Positions 14,854 to 22,961 of a stretch of 22,961 nucleotides of DNA are shown here, one piece after another. Made by a program: the position numbers and the translations under genes. The notes beneath the pieces were generated by a model. The model was not told the DNA's origin. It searched no databases and saw only the letters and a list, made by a program, of their open reading frames with translations. Position 1 is the first letter of the stretch, and every line of letters begins with the position of its first letter. This DNA is from JBKPFU01 sp046728975 (lineage in GTDB: Bacteria; Actinomycetota; Thermoleophilia; Gaiellales; Gaiellaceae): the NCBI GenBank assembly GCA_046728975.1, contig JBKPFU010000137.1, forward strand, positions 1 to 22,961, written 5' to 3'.

Positions 14854-15261
14854 ATGGCGAAGTTCGACGAGAAACATCGACGCTTCCTGGCCGAGAATCC
14901 GTTCGTCGGGACGGTGACGACGCTTCGTCCCGACGGCTCTCCGCACTCGACGATCGTGTGGGTCGACGTCGAGGACGGCGCCGTCTCGTTCAACACGGCG
15001 AGGGGGCGCGCGAAGGAGCGCTACCTGAGCCGCGACCCGCGGGCCTCGCTCCTCGTCGTGGAGCCGGACGACCCGTACCGGTGGGTCGCAGTCAGCGGCC
15101 GCGCGGAGCTGACGGACGAGGGCGCCAACGAGCAGATCGACAAGCTCGCGAAGAAGTACCTCGGGCAGGACCAGTACCCCTGGCGAAAGCCGACGGAACA
15201 GCGGGTGAAGGTTCGGATCACGCCCGAGAAGGTCGACGCGAGCGGCTTCAACGGGGAGTGA
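14854..15261 (+). CDS. PPOX-class flavin/F420-binding protein
   Basis: ATG 14854 follows GAAGGAGGC. The 135-aa product is a split-barrel protein of the pyridoxamine-phosphate-oxidase-like superfamily: FVGTVTTLRPDGSPHSTIVW near the N-terminus, then VSFNTARGRAKERYLSRDPR, and YRWVAVSGRAEL in the core. Small actinobacterial members with this pattern usually bind the deazaflavin F420 and reduce or oxidise small substrates such as biliverdin-like compounds or quinones. FMN is the alternative. It is soluble and probably dimeric. It opens a four-gene string; the next gene starts at GTG 15258, overlapping the TGA of this one. Confidence 0.88.
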   Translation: MAKFDEKHRRFLAENPFVGTVTTLRPDGSPHSTIVWVDVEDGAVSFNTARGRAKERYLSRDPRASLLVVEPDDPYRWVAVSGRAELTDEGANEQIDKLAKKYLGQDQYPWRKPTEQRVKVRITPEKVDASGFNGE

Positions 15262-16109
15262 CCGTCATCCTCTGCGACGTCGGGCCGCGAGACGGGCTCC
15301 AGAACGAGCCCGACACGCTTGCACCCGGCGTGCGGGCAGAGCTGGTGAACCGGCTGGCGTCGACGGGGCTGCGGCGGATCGAAGCGGTGAGCTTCGTCCG
15401 CGACGACCGCGTCCCGCAGATGGCGGGCGCGGAGGAGGTCGTGGCGGGAATCGACCGCCGCGAAGGTGTCACCTACGCAGGCCTGGTTTTGAACGAGCAG
15501 GGGTTCGAGCGGCTGCGGCAGACGGAGCTGGACCGCGTCAACTGCACGCTCGGGGCGACCGAGACCTTCAACCAGCGCAATGCAAACGCCTCGCTCGACG
15601 AGGCGGCCCGGCGAGTGGAGACGATCCTGGCGGCCGCCGACCGGCCGGCGACCGTCACCATCAGCGTTGCCTTCGGCTGCCCCTTCGAGGGCCGGGTCGA
15701 CCCCGGTGTCGTCGCCGAGCTCGCCGGGCGTTTCGAGACGGCAGAGGTTGTCCTCGCGGACACGATCGGCGTGGCCGCTCCGCGGGCGGTGCGCGAGCTG
15801 ATCGGCCGGACCCGGGCCGGGGGCTTCCACGGGCACAACACACGGAACACCGGCTACGCCTGCGCGCTCGCTGCGCTGGAGGCCGGCGCCGAGGTCCTGG
15901 ACGCGTCCATCGGCGGCCTCGGCGGCTGCCCGTACGCGCCGCGCGCAACCGGAAACGTCGCCACCGAGGACCTCGTCTACCTGCTCGAGGAGGAAGGTGT
16001 CGAGACAGGTGTCGACCTGGACGGCCTGATCGCGGTGTCGGAATGGCTCGAGGGTGTGCTCGGCCGCCGGCTCGAGGGTCAGGTCTACCGCGCAGGGGCG
16101 TTCGCGTGA
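15258..16109 (+). CDS. Hydroxymethylglutaryl-CoA lyase family enzyme
   Basis: GTG 15258 overlaps the previous stop by four bases. The 283-aa TIM-barrel product has the HMG-CoA lyase set: GPRDGLQNE (R11, D12, Q15), a metal-binding HxH (H191, H193 in HGHNTRNTGY) and the loop GGLGGCPYAPRATGN with catalytic Cys C224. HMG-CoA lyase cleaves HMG-CoA to acetyl-CoA and acetoacetate, the last step of leucine breakdown. Related barrel enzymes act on other 3-hydroxy-3-methyl acyl-CoAs, so the substrate is probable but not certain. No other leucine-pathway dehydrogenase or carboxylase is next to it. The frame extends upstream, but that part lies inside the PPOX gene in another frame. Its TGA overlaps the next GTG. 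Confidence 0.9.
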   Translation: MTVILCDVGPRDGLQNEPDTLAPGVRAELVNRLASTGLRRIEAVSFVRDDRVPQMAGAEEVVAGIDRREGVTYAGLVLNEQGFERLRQTELDRVNCTLGATETFNQRNANASLDEAARRVETILAAADRPATVTISVAFGCPFEGRVDPGVVAELAGRFETAEVVLADTIGVAAPRAVRELIGRTRAGGFHGHNTRNTGYACALAALEAGAEVLDASIGGLGGCPYAPRATGNVATEDLVYLLEEEGVETGVDLDGLIAVSEWLEGVLGRRLEGQVYRAGAFA

Positions 16110-16488
16110 CGGCTCCGATTCCCGTGTCCGGCGTGAACGAGCTCGTGCTGGAGACGCTCGACCTCGAGGCGGCCGCCCGGTTCTATACCGACGTGCTCGG
16201 GTTGCCCGTGATCCGCCGGTCCGAAGACCGCGTCTGGCTACTGGTCGGAAAGACAGGTCGGATCGGCCTGTGGTCGCCGCAGGTCGGGATCGCGAACGGC
16301 AGGGGCGGCGTCCACGTTCACTATGCGCTGCACGTCGACGACGCCGACTACGACGCCGCCGTCGCGCGCCTCCGCGAGCGCGGCTACGAGCCACACGAGG
16401 AGCGCTTCGAGGAGAACGGCACCCGCGCCGCGTACGTCACCGATCCGGACGGCAACGTCGTCGAGTTGTGGACGTGGAGTGGCGAACG

Positions 16489-16492
<4 letters not shown>
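16106..16492 (+). CDS. VOC (glyoxalase/extradiol dioxygenase fold) protein
   Basis: GTG 16106 overlaps the lyase stop (GTGA). The 128-aa product is a single VOC domain: LVLETLDLEAAARFYTDVLG at the N-terminus, a central GVHVHYALHVDD, and the C-terminal TDPDGNVVELW with the usual metal-ligand Glu. Such proteins are metal-dependent lyases, isomerases, dioxygenases or resistance proteins; the sequence does not tell which. The His normally expected in the first betaalphabeta unit is Glu or missing (NELVLE), so the metal site may be altered. Its stop overlaps the start of the DUF255 gene. Confidence 0.85.
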
Positions 16493-18384
<1,892 letters not shown>

Positions 18385-18385
18385 A

Positions 18386-18425
18386 CGCGAGAGGGCAAGC
18401 CGGGGGAGCCGCTTGCCCTCTCGCG
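18386..18425 (+). terminator. Long perfect hairpin after the DUF255 gene
   Basis: Bases 18386-18400 and 18411-18425 are perfect complements (15-bp stem, loop CGGGGGAGCC), starting one base after the stop codon. It very probably ends the four-gene transcript. No T run follows, so termination may be of the hairpin-only kind, or the structure may protect the 3' end. Confidence 0.6.
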
Positions 18426-18445
18426 CTGGCCGCGCCAAGAAGGGT

Positions 18446-18475
18446 GGAGGGGGAGCTGCGGCCGACTCCCCCTCC
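18446..18475. terminator. Second hairpin after the DUF255 gene
   Basis: GGAGGGGGAG (18446-18455) pairs perfectly with CTCCCCCTCC (18466-18475) around a 10-base loop. It stands 20 bases after the first hairpin, as a tandem terminator might, again without a T run. A smaller 7-bp hairpin (TCGCCCT/AGGGCGA, 18481-18502) and a 5-bp one (GAGCG/CGCTC, 18518-18530) follow. Confidence 0.45.
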
Positions 18476-18630
18476 TGTCATCGCCCTACCGAAGCAGGGC
18501 GAGAGCTTGTGTCGGCGGAGCGGAACGCTCGCTTTGGCGGCGATACATAGGCTGTCTACCCGTCGGAACTGTTACGAGCCTCAAGCGTACCGCAGTCCCG
18601 GTAAATCAAAACGAAGGCGCGTGCGAAAAA

Positions 18631-18693
18631 GAGGGGGCGCTGTCGCAGCGATCGACTCCCTACAGGCCGACAACCACGGAGGGGCGCCCCCTC
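18631..18693. repeat. 10-bp inverted repeat enclosing a 43-base loop
   Basis: GAGGGGGCGC (18631-18640) and GCGCCCCCTC (18684-18693) are perfect complements. The loop contains smaller pairings (GTCG/CGAC and CTGT/ACAG). It could be a structured untranslated leader of the liv operon, a small RNA, or the remains of a mobile element. The right arm alone contains the palindrome GGGGCGCCCC. No known riboswitch class is recognisable by eye. Confidence 0.4.
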
Positions 18694-18718
18694 GCGATAA
18701 GTAGAAGCCGCTGGTCGC

Positions 18719-18737
18719 AAAAACCTTCGGGGGTTTT
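18719..18737 (+). terminator. Hairpin with UUCG apex and U run upstream of liv genes
   Basis: AAAAACC (18719-18725), TTCG, then GGGGG and TTTT (18730-18737) give a short stem with a stable C(UUCG)G-type apex and a T run on the plus strand. It lies 32 bases before the livG ATG. It may end incoming transcripts or act as a leader attenuator. The A run on the left arm would also allow termination on the minus strand. The remaining bases of this 385-base gap hold no gene I can support. Confidence 0.4.
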
Positions 18738-18769
18738 CTGGCGCGGCGACGGCTTAAGGTACGCCGTCC

Positions 18770-19474
18770 ATGCCCCTCCTCGAAGTGGACCGAGTGACGA
18801 GGCGGTTCGGCGGCGTCGTCGCGGTCGACGATGTCTCGCTGAACGTGGCAAGGGGTGAGATCGCGGGCCTGATCGGGCCGAACGGGGCGGGGAAGACGAC
18901 ACTCTTCAACCTGATCACGCGGCTGTATCGCCCCCACTCCGGGGACATCCGCTTCGACGGCGAAACCCTGCTCCAGACTCCGCCGTATCGTGTGATCCGG
19001 CGCGGAATCGCGCGGACGTTCCAGAACGTGGAGCTGTTCCCGACGATGAGCGTCCTCGAGAACGTCCTCGTCGGCGGACATGCCAGGCGGGGCGAGCGCA
19101 CGGCGCGCGACGTGCTCGAGGAGGTGGGTCTGGGGGAACTCGCCGAGCGTCGCGGCGCCGGCCTCCCGTACGGCACGATGAAGCGCGTCGAACTCGCTCG
19201 GGCGCTCGTCTCCGAGCCGCGCCTGCTCCTCCTGGACGAACCCGCCGGCGGCCTCAACCACGAGGAGGTGGAGGAGCTGGTGTCGTTCATCCGCCGGATC
19301 CGGGACGCCTTCGAGCTTACGATCCTGCTCGTCGAGCACCACATGAACCTGGTCATGGGCGTCGCCGAACGCGTCTACGTCCTCGACTTCGGGAGGAAGA
19401 TCGCCGAAGGCACGCCGGAGGAAGTCCAGGCCGATCCGGCCGTGATCGAGGCTTACCTTGGCGCCGCTGCTTGA
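18770..19474 (+). CDS. livG: Branched-chain amino-acid-type ABC transporter ATPase LivG
   Basis: The 234-aa product carries all ABC ATPase motifs: Walker A GPNGAGKT (36-43), Q-loop (RTFQN, Q85), signature LPYGTMKR (132-139), Walker B LLLLDE (152-157) and the H-loop His (H190 in EHHMNLVM). The R-x-F-Q-N segment and the EHHMNLV end are characteristic of LivG. It is about 20 residues shorter than typical LivG, mainly in the helical region before the signature. The signature has Met where Gln is usual. It powers import with LivF. AAGG lies 11 bases before the ATG. It starts the livGFHM operon; the next gene begins inside its last 17 bases. Confidence 0.95.
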   Translation: MPLLEVDRVTRRFGGVVAVDDVSLNVARGEIAGLIGPNGAGKTTLFNLITRLYRPHSGDIRFDGETLLQTPPYRVIRRGIARTFQNVELFPTMSVLENVLVGGHARRGERTARDVLEEVGLGELAERRGAGLPYGTMKRVELARALVSEPRLLLLDEPAGGLNHEEVEELVSFIRRIRDAFELTILLVEHHMNLVMGVAERVYVLDFGRKIAEGTPEEVQADPAVIEAYLGAAA

Positions 19475-20171
19475 GCTCGAGAACGTCGAGGCGCGCTACG
19501 GGCAGGTAAAAGCACTGCACGGGGTGACGCTCGCCGTCGACGAGGGGGAGATCGTCTCCGTGCTGGGCGCAAACGGTGCAGGCAAGACGACGACGCTGCG
19601 AGCGATTTCCGGCACCGTCAAGAAGACGGGGTCAATCGTCTTTGCAGGGAAGAGCATCGCGCGCCGATCGCCCGAGGCCGTCGCCAGGCGGGGCATCGCC
19701 CACGTTCCCGAAGGACGAGGGACGTTCATGGAGCTCACGGTGCGCGAGAACCTCAGGCTCGGGGCGTACGTGCGACGGAACGGGAAGTCGTTCAAGGGCG
19801 ACCTCGAACGCGTCTTCGGCCACTTCTCCTGGATGCGCGACCGGGCCGGCCAGCAGGCGGGGACCCTTTCGGGCGGCGAGCAGCAGATGCTGGCGCTCGC
19901 GCGGGCGCTGATGCAGCGGCCACGCCTACTGCTGCTCGACGAGCCCTCTCTCGGGCTCGCGCCGATCGTCGTCGCGGAGATCTTCCGGATCGTGCGGGAG
20001 CTGAACGAGAAGGAGGGCCTTTCTGTCGTGGTGGTCGAGCAGAACGCAAACCTCGCGCTCGAGTCGTCGCAGCGGGCGTACGTGCTCGAGGTCGGGCGCG
20101 TCGCCGTCGCCGGCACCAGCGACGAGCTGCGCCGTCACGAGTCCGTTCGGAAGTCGTATCTCGGTTATTGA
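19458..20171 (+). CDS. livF: Branched-chain amino-acid-type ABC transporter ATPase LivF
   Basis: TTG 19458 lies within the end of livG and has GAGG six bases before it. The 237-aa product has Walker A GANGAGKT (37-44), the LivF-type HVPEGRGTFMELTVRENL segment, signature LSGGEQQ and Walker B LLLLDEPSLGLAP. The end VVVEQNANLALESSQRAYVLE is diagnostic for LivF. It pairs with LivG to drive high-affinity uptake of leucine, isoleucine, valine or related amides and acids; substrate is set by the binding protein. Its stop overlaps the livH start as TGATG. Confidence 0.96.
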   Translation: MAPLLELENVEARYGQVKALHGVTLAVDEGEIVSVLGANGAGKTTTLRAISGTVKKTGSIVFAGKSIARRSPEAVARRGIAHVPEGRGTFMELTVRENLRLGAYVRRNGKSFKGDLERVFGHFSWMRDRAGQQAGTLSGGEQQMLALARALMQRPRLLLLDEPSLGLAPIVVAEIFRIVRELNEKEGLSVVVVEQNANLALESSQRAYVLEVGRVAVAGTSDELRRHESVRKSYLGY

Positions 20172-21076
20172 TGCCGCTGGCGGCCTTCGACTGGACGGAG
20201 TTCTTCCAGCAGGTCGTCAGCGGGCTCGCCTCCGGCGGCGTCTACGCGCTGCTCGCGCTCGCGCTCGTGCTGATCTTCCGCACCACCGGCGTCATCAACT
20301 TCGCCCAGGGCGAGATGGCGATGTTCGCGACCTTCATCGCCTGGAGCCTGATCGACCACGGCTGGCCGTACTGGCCGGCTGTCGTCGTGACGATCCTGAT
20401 CGCCTTCGCCGGGGGAATCGGAGTCGAGCGTGCGGCAATTCGGCCGTTGCGCGACGCGCCGAACCTGACGGTCGTGATCGTCACGCTCGGCCTCTTCTTC
20501 ATCTTCAACGGCGCCGCCTTCTGGATCTGGTCGCCGGAGGTGAAGTCGATGCCCAGCGCCTTCTCGCGGCGCCCGGTCGAGATCGCCGGCGTCGCCTTCT
20601 CGATCGAGGACTTCGCGATCATCGCCGTCTCGATCGGGGTCGTGATCGTGCTCTACCTGTTCTTCCAGTACACGAAGCTCGGGCTTGCGATGCGGGCCGC
20701 GGCGCTCAACCCCGACTCGAGTCGGCTGGCGGGCGTCCGCGTTTCGTGGATGATCGCGCTCGGCTGGGGCCTCGCGGCGGCACTCGGTGCCGTCGCGGGG
20801 CTGCTCGCGGCGCCGCCGCTCCAGAGCTTCGACCAGAACTTCATGCAGCCGATCCTGCTGTACGCCTTTGCCGGCGCCGTCCTCGGCGGGATGGACAGCC
20901 CTGCCGGAGCGGTGGTCGGCAGCCTGATCCTCGGCGTTCTCCTCAACCTGCTCGGCACCTACGTGGACTGGGTCGGCACCGACCTGCGGCTGCCGGTTGC
21001 GCTGTTCCTGATCCTGCTCGTACTGCTCGTTCGTCCGGAAGGCCTGTTCGGCCGCGCCGCGCTGAGGAGAGCCTGA
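20171..21076 (+). CDS. livH: Branched-chain amino-acid-type ABC transporter permease LivH
   Basis: ATG 20171 overlaps the livF stop by one base (TGATG). An in-frame TTG directly before it is less likely. The 301-aa membrane protein has the LivH N-terminal block (LASGGVYALLALALVLIFRT, then GVINFAQGEM) and about eight membrane segments. The cytoplasmic loop near ~175-195 (TKLGLAMRAAALNPDSSRLA) contacts the ATPases. It forms the channel together with LivM. It ends in TGATG with livM. Confidence 0.95.
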   Translation: MPLAAFDWTEFFQQVVSGLASGGVYALLALALVLIFRTTGVINFAQGEMAMFATFIAWSLIDHGWPYWPAVVVTILIAFAGGIGVERAAIRPLRDAPNLTVVIVTLGLFFIFNGAAFWIWSPEVKSMPSAFSRRPVEIAGVAFSIEDFAIIAVSIGVVIVLYLFFQYTKLGLAMRAAALNPDSSRLAGVRVSWMIALGWGLAAALGAVAGLLAAPPLQSFDQNFMQPILLYAFAGAVLGGMDSPAGAVVGSLILGVLLNLLGTYVDWVGTDLRLPVALFLILLVLLVRPEGLFGRAALRRA

Positions 21077-22125
21077 TGCGGCCGGCCTACCGCATCGCCC
21101 TGGGGCTCCTCGTCTTCGCGGCCGCCGTGGCGTTGATGATCGTCTTGCCGCACTGGCTGTCGGATTTCCGCGCCTCGCAGTTCGCGCGAGCGGGAACGTT
21201 CTTCATCGCGATTCTCGGCCTGATCATCCTGACCGGGTACACCGGCCAGATCTCGCTCGGGCACGGGGCCCTGATGGCGGTCGGCGCCTACACGACAGCA
21301 ATCGTGGTCGCCGACTTCGGGCTACGGGACGTCTGGACGATCCCGCTCGCCGGGCTAGTCGCTGGGTTCGCCGGGTTCATCGTCGGCCTGCCCGCGCTGC
21401 GGCTGCGCGGGCTCTACCTGGCACTCGTCACGTTCGCGCTCGCGATCGCCACGCCGCTGTTACTCAAGAAGGACATCTGCACCGGCGCCGCGGATTCCGA
21501 GCGCTGTCTGACAGGCGGGACCAGCGGCATCAACGTCTTCGAGAAGTCGCTGAACGACTTGACCGGCGCCGCCACGCTCAAGGTGACGGTGTTCGGGCAC
21601 AGCTTCACGCAGAACGACTTCTTCTACTACCTGACGTGGAGCATCGGGCTGCTCATGTTCGCGCTCGCGTGGCTCCTCCTGCGCGGACGCTTCGGCCGGG
21701 CCCTACGCGCTCTGCGCGACAGCGAGGTCGCAGCGGTTTCGTCCGGCGTCCGCCTCTCGATCTACAAGACTGTCGCCTTCGCGATCAGCGGGTTCTACGC
21801 CGGCGTCGCCGGGTCGCTCTACCTGCTCGTCTCGCTGAACGGGTTCGCCGTGCCGACCGCGTTCCCGTTCGGGCTCTCCCTGCAGATCCTCGTCGGGACG
21901 GTCGTCGCGGGCGTCGACTGGCTGCCCGGGGCCGTCTTCGGCGCGCTCTTCCTTCAGTTCCTTCCCGACTTTGCCGAGCGGATCTCAAAGGCGCCCGGCG
22001 TCCCGTTCGTCGTCTACGGCGCCGCGATCATCCTCGTGATGATTCTGCTGCCGCGCGGGCTCGGCGGACTGGCCCGCCGGGCGATCGATCCGCTAACTGC
22101 CCGCTTGTACACTCGGTCTCACTAG
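21076..22125 (+). CDS. livM: Branched-chain amino-acid-type ABC transporter permease LivM
   Basis: ATG 21076 shares a base with the livH stop, with GAGGAGA six bases upstream. The 349-aa product has LivM landmarks: ILTGYTGQISLGHGALMAVG, LRLRGLYLALVTFALA, and the ATPase-contacting loop RGRFGRALRALRDSEVAAVS. About ten membrane segments are present. Residues ~135-180 form an extracytoplasmic loop with two Cys (DICTGAADSERCLTGG), longer than in enteric LivM. It is the second channel subunit. Confidence 0.95.
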   Translation: MRPAYRIALGLLVFAAAVALMIVLPHWLSDFRASQFARAGTFFIAILGLIILTGYTGQISLGHGALMAVGAYTTAIVVADFGLRDVWTIPLAGLVAGFAGFIVGLPALRLRGLYLALVTFALAIATPLLLKKDICTGAADSERCLTGGTSGINVFEKSLNDLTGAATLKVTVFGHSFTQNDFFYYLTWSIGLLMFALAWLLLRGRFGRALRALRDSEVAAVSSGVRLSIYKTVAFAISGFYAGVAGSLYLLVSLNGFAVPTAFPFGLSLQILVGTVVAGVDWLPGAVFGALFLQFLPDFAERISKAPGVPFVVYGAAIILVMILLPRGLGGLARRAIDPLTARLYTRSH

Positions 22126-22128
22126 GGG

Positions 22129-22961
22129 ATGGGGAAGAGCCTTTATCTCGCGGCGGGCGTCATTTCAGCGGCCGTCCTCGCAACGAGCGTCTCGGCGGCG
22201 GCGCCTCCCGGCGTCACGTCGAGCTCGATTCTGATCGGCGGGACGACGCCGATCTCGGGCCCGGCATCGGCGTTCGCGTCGGTTGCGAAGGGCGCCGCCG
22301 CCTACTTCAAGTACGTGAACGCGCGCGGCGGCGTCAACCGGCGCAAGATCAACTATAAGTACGTCGACGACGGATACGACCCGTCCCGGACCGTGGAGCA
22401 GACGAGGTCGCTCGTCCAGCAAGACCACGTGTTCGCGATCTTCAACAGCCTCGGCACCGAGCAGAACCTGGCCGTCCGCCCGTACCTCAACCAGCTCGAC
22501 GTTCCGCAGCTCTTCGTCGCCAGCGGCGCGACCACGTGGGGACGCGACTACAAGAAGTACCCGTGGACGATCGGCTTCCAGCTCGACTACTTCAGCGAGG
22601 GCAAGATCTACGGCCGGTACATCGCGCGCGTGAAGCCGAAGGCGCGCATCGGGATCCTCTACCAGAACGACGACTACGGGAAAGACCTGATCAAGGGCCT
22701 GAAGGCCGGCCTGGGCGCCAAGACGAGGCTGATCGTCGAGCAGCGGGGCTACGACGTCACCGATGACAACGTCCGCTCGCAGATCATTCGACTGAAGTCG
22801 AAGCGCGTGAACACGCTGATGCTGTTCGCGACGCCGAAGTTCGCGATCCAGTCGTACGTCTACTCGCACCAGCTGAAGTGGCGCCCGCAGGTGTTCGTGA
22901 ACGCGGTCTCGAGCGCGTCCAACGTGATCGGCCTTGCTCGCGCCGGCGGCGCCGTGCGGGA
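22129..22961 (+). CDS. Branched-chain amino-acid-type ABC substrate-binding protein, 3' end cut by window edge
   Basis: ATG 22129 lies three bases after the livM stop. 277 complete codons are visible and the frame continues past 22961. It begins with a Sec signal peptide (MGKSLYLAAGVISAAVLATS, cleavage near SAA at ~25), again with no lipobox Cys. The mature part is a periplasmic-binding-protein type I (LivJ/LivK-like) fold: ILIGGTTPISGPASAFASVA, KGAAAYFKYVNARGGVNRRK, then VFAIFNSLGTEQNLAVRPYL and IGILYQNDDYGKDLIKGLK. It should deliver the substrate to LivHM. No good Shine-Dalgarno at normal spacing precedes it, so it may be translated by reinitiation after livM. Ligand is uncertain; family members also bind amides, urea or aromatic acids. 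Confidence 0.93.
   Translation, partial: MGKSLYLAAGVISAAVLATSVSAAAPPGVTSSSILIGGTTPISGPASAFASVAKGAAAYFKYVNARGGVNRRKINYKYVDDGYDPSRTVEQTRSLVQQDHVFAIFNSLGTEQNLAVRPYLNQLDVPQLFVASGATTWGRDYKKYPWTIGFQLDYFSEGKIYGRYIARVKPKARIGILYQNDDYGKDLIKGLKAGLGAKTRLIVEQRGYDVTDDNVRSQIIRLKSKRVNTLMLFATPKFAIQSYVYSHQLKWRPQVFVNAVSSASNVIGLARAGGAVR

Noticed and set aside
14796..14996. Longer start for the propeller gene
   Set aside because: It would overlap the divergent PPOX gene. The family-like N-terminus MADVILAGTRKGLF begins at 14795.
18581..19342. 253-codon minus-strand frame across the intergenic region and livG
   Set aside because: Mostly the mirror of livG. The intergenic part has no recognisable domain or ribosome-binding site.

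Overview
The window comes from a high-GC bacterium with tightly packed genes and frequent GTG/TTG starts. A PPOX protein of the kind that usually binds F420, a large SARP/BTAD-type regulator and secreted proteins carrying a Cys-paired PASTA module suggest an actinobacterium, perhaps of the Thermoleophilia (Gaiellales/Solirubrobacterales) type. That placement is inferred from gene content only. I see no tRNA, rRNA, CRISPR array or intact insertion sequence.

Layout. (1) 1-3152, minus strand: the first ~1050 codons of a very large regulator (BTAD DNA-binding and activation region, degenerate nucleotide-cyclase domain, AAA ATPase, helical-repeat tail), running off the left edge. (2) 3153-9609, plus strand: an intergenic region with a 53-codon ORF and 11-bp-phased direct repeats; a family-5 substrate-binding protein fused to PPC-like, Ig-like (x2) and PASTA domains; two dipeptide-type ABC permeases with no ATPase gene nearby; and a Rieske oxygenase of the quaternary-amine type. 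(3) 9606-11905, minus strand: a NrtR-like Nudix/winged-helix regulator, a 17-codon ORF with an excellent Shine-Dalgarno, RsgA, and a small secreted coiled-coil protein. (4) 11948-13288, plus strand: a NiaP-like MFS transporter divergent from the NrtR-like gene, followed by a decayed copy of its own 3' end interrupted by perfect hairpins. (5) 13489-14795, minus strand: a BNR beta-propeller protein translationally coupled to a MoaD/ThiS-like sulfur-carrier protein. (6) 14854-18384, plus strand: four overlapping genes, PPOX protein, HMG-CoA lyase family enzyme, VOC protein and DUF255 thioredoxin-fold protein. (7) 18385-18769: a gene-free stretch rich in hairpins. (8) 18770-22961, plus strand: a complete branched-chain amino-acid-type ABC importer (livG-livF-livH-livM) followed by the 5' part of its binding protein.

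How the parts may work together. The large regulator faces the binding protein/permease/Rieske block and could control it. The block could import a compound, perhaps a quaternary amine or peptide, that the oxygenase then attacks, using an ATPase encoded elsewhere. The NrtR-like regulator and the NiaP-like transporter make a plausible niacin/NAD regulatory pair around a 42-bp intergenic region. The HMG-CoA lyase family gene and the liv importer would both fit branched-chain amino-acid or acyl-CoA catabolism, but they are separate transcription units. The least expected items are the four-part binding-protein fusion, the hairpin insertions in the duplicated transporter end, and the propeller/sulfur-carrier pair.
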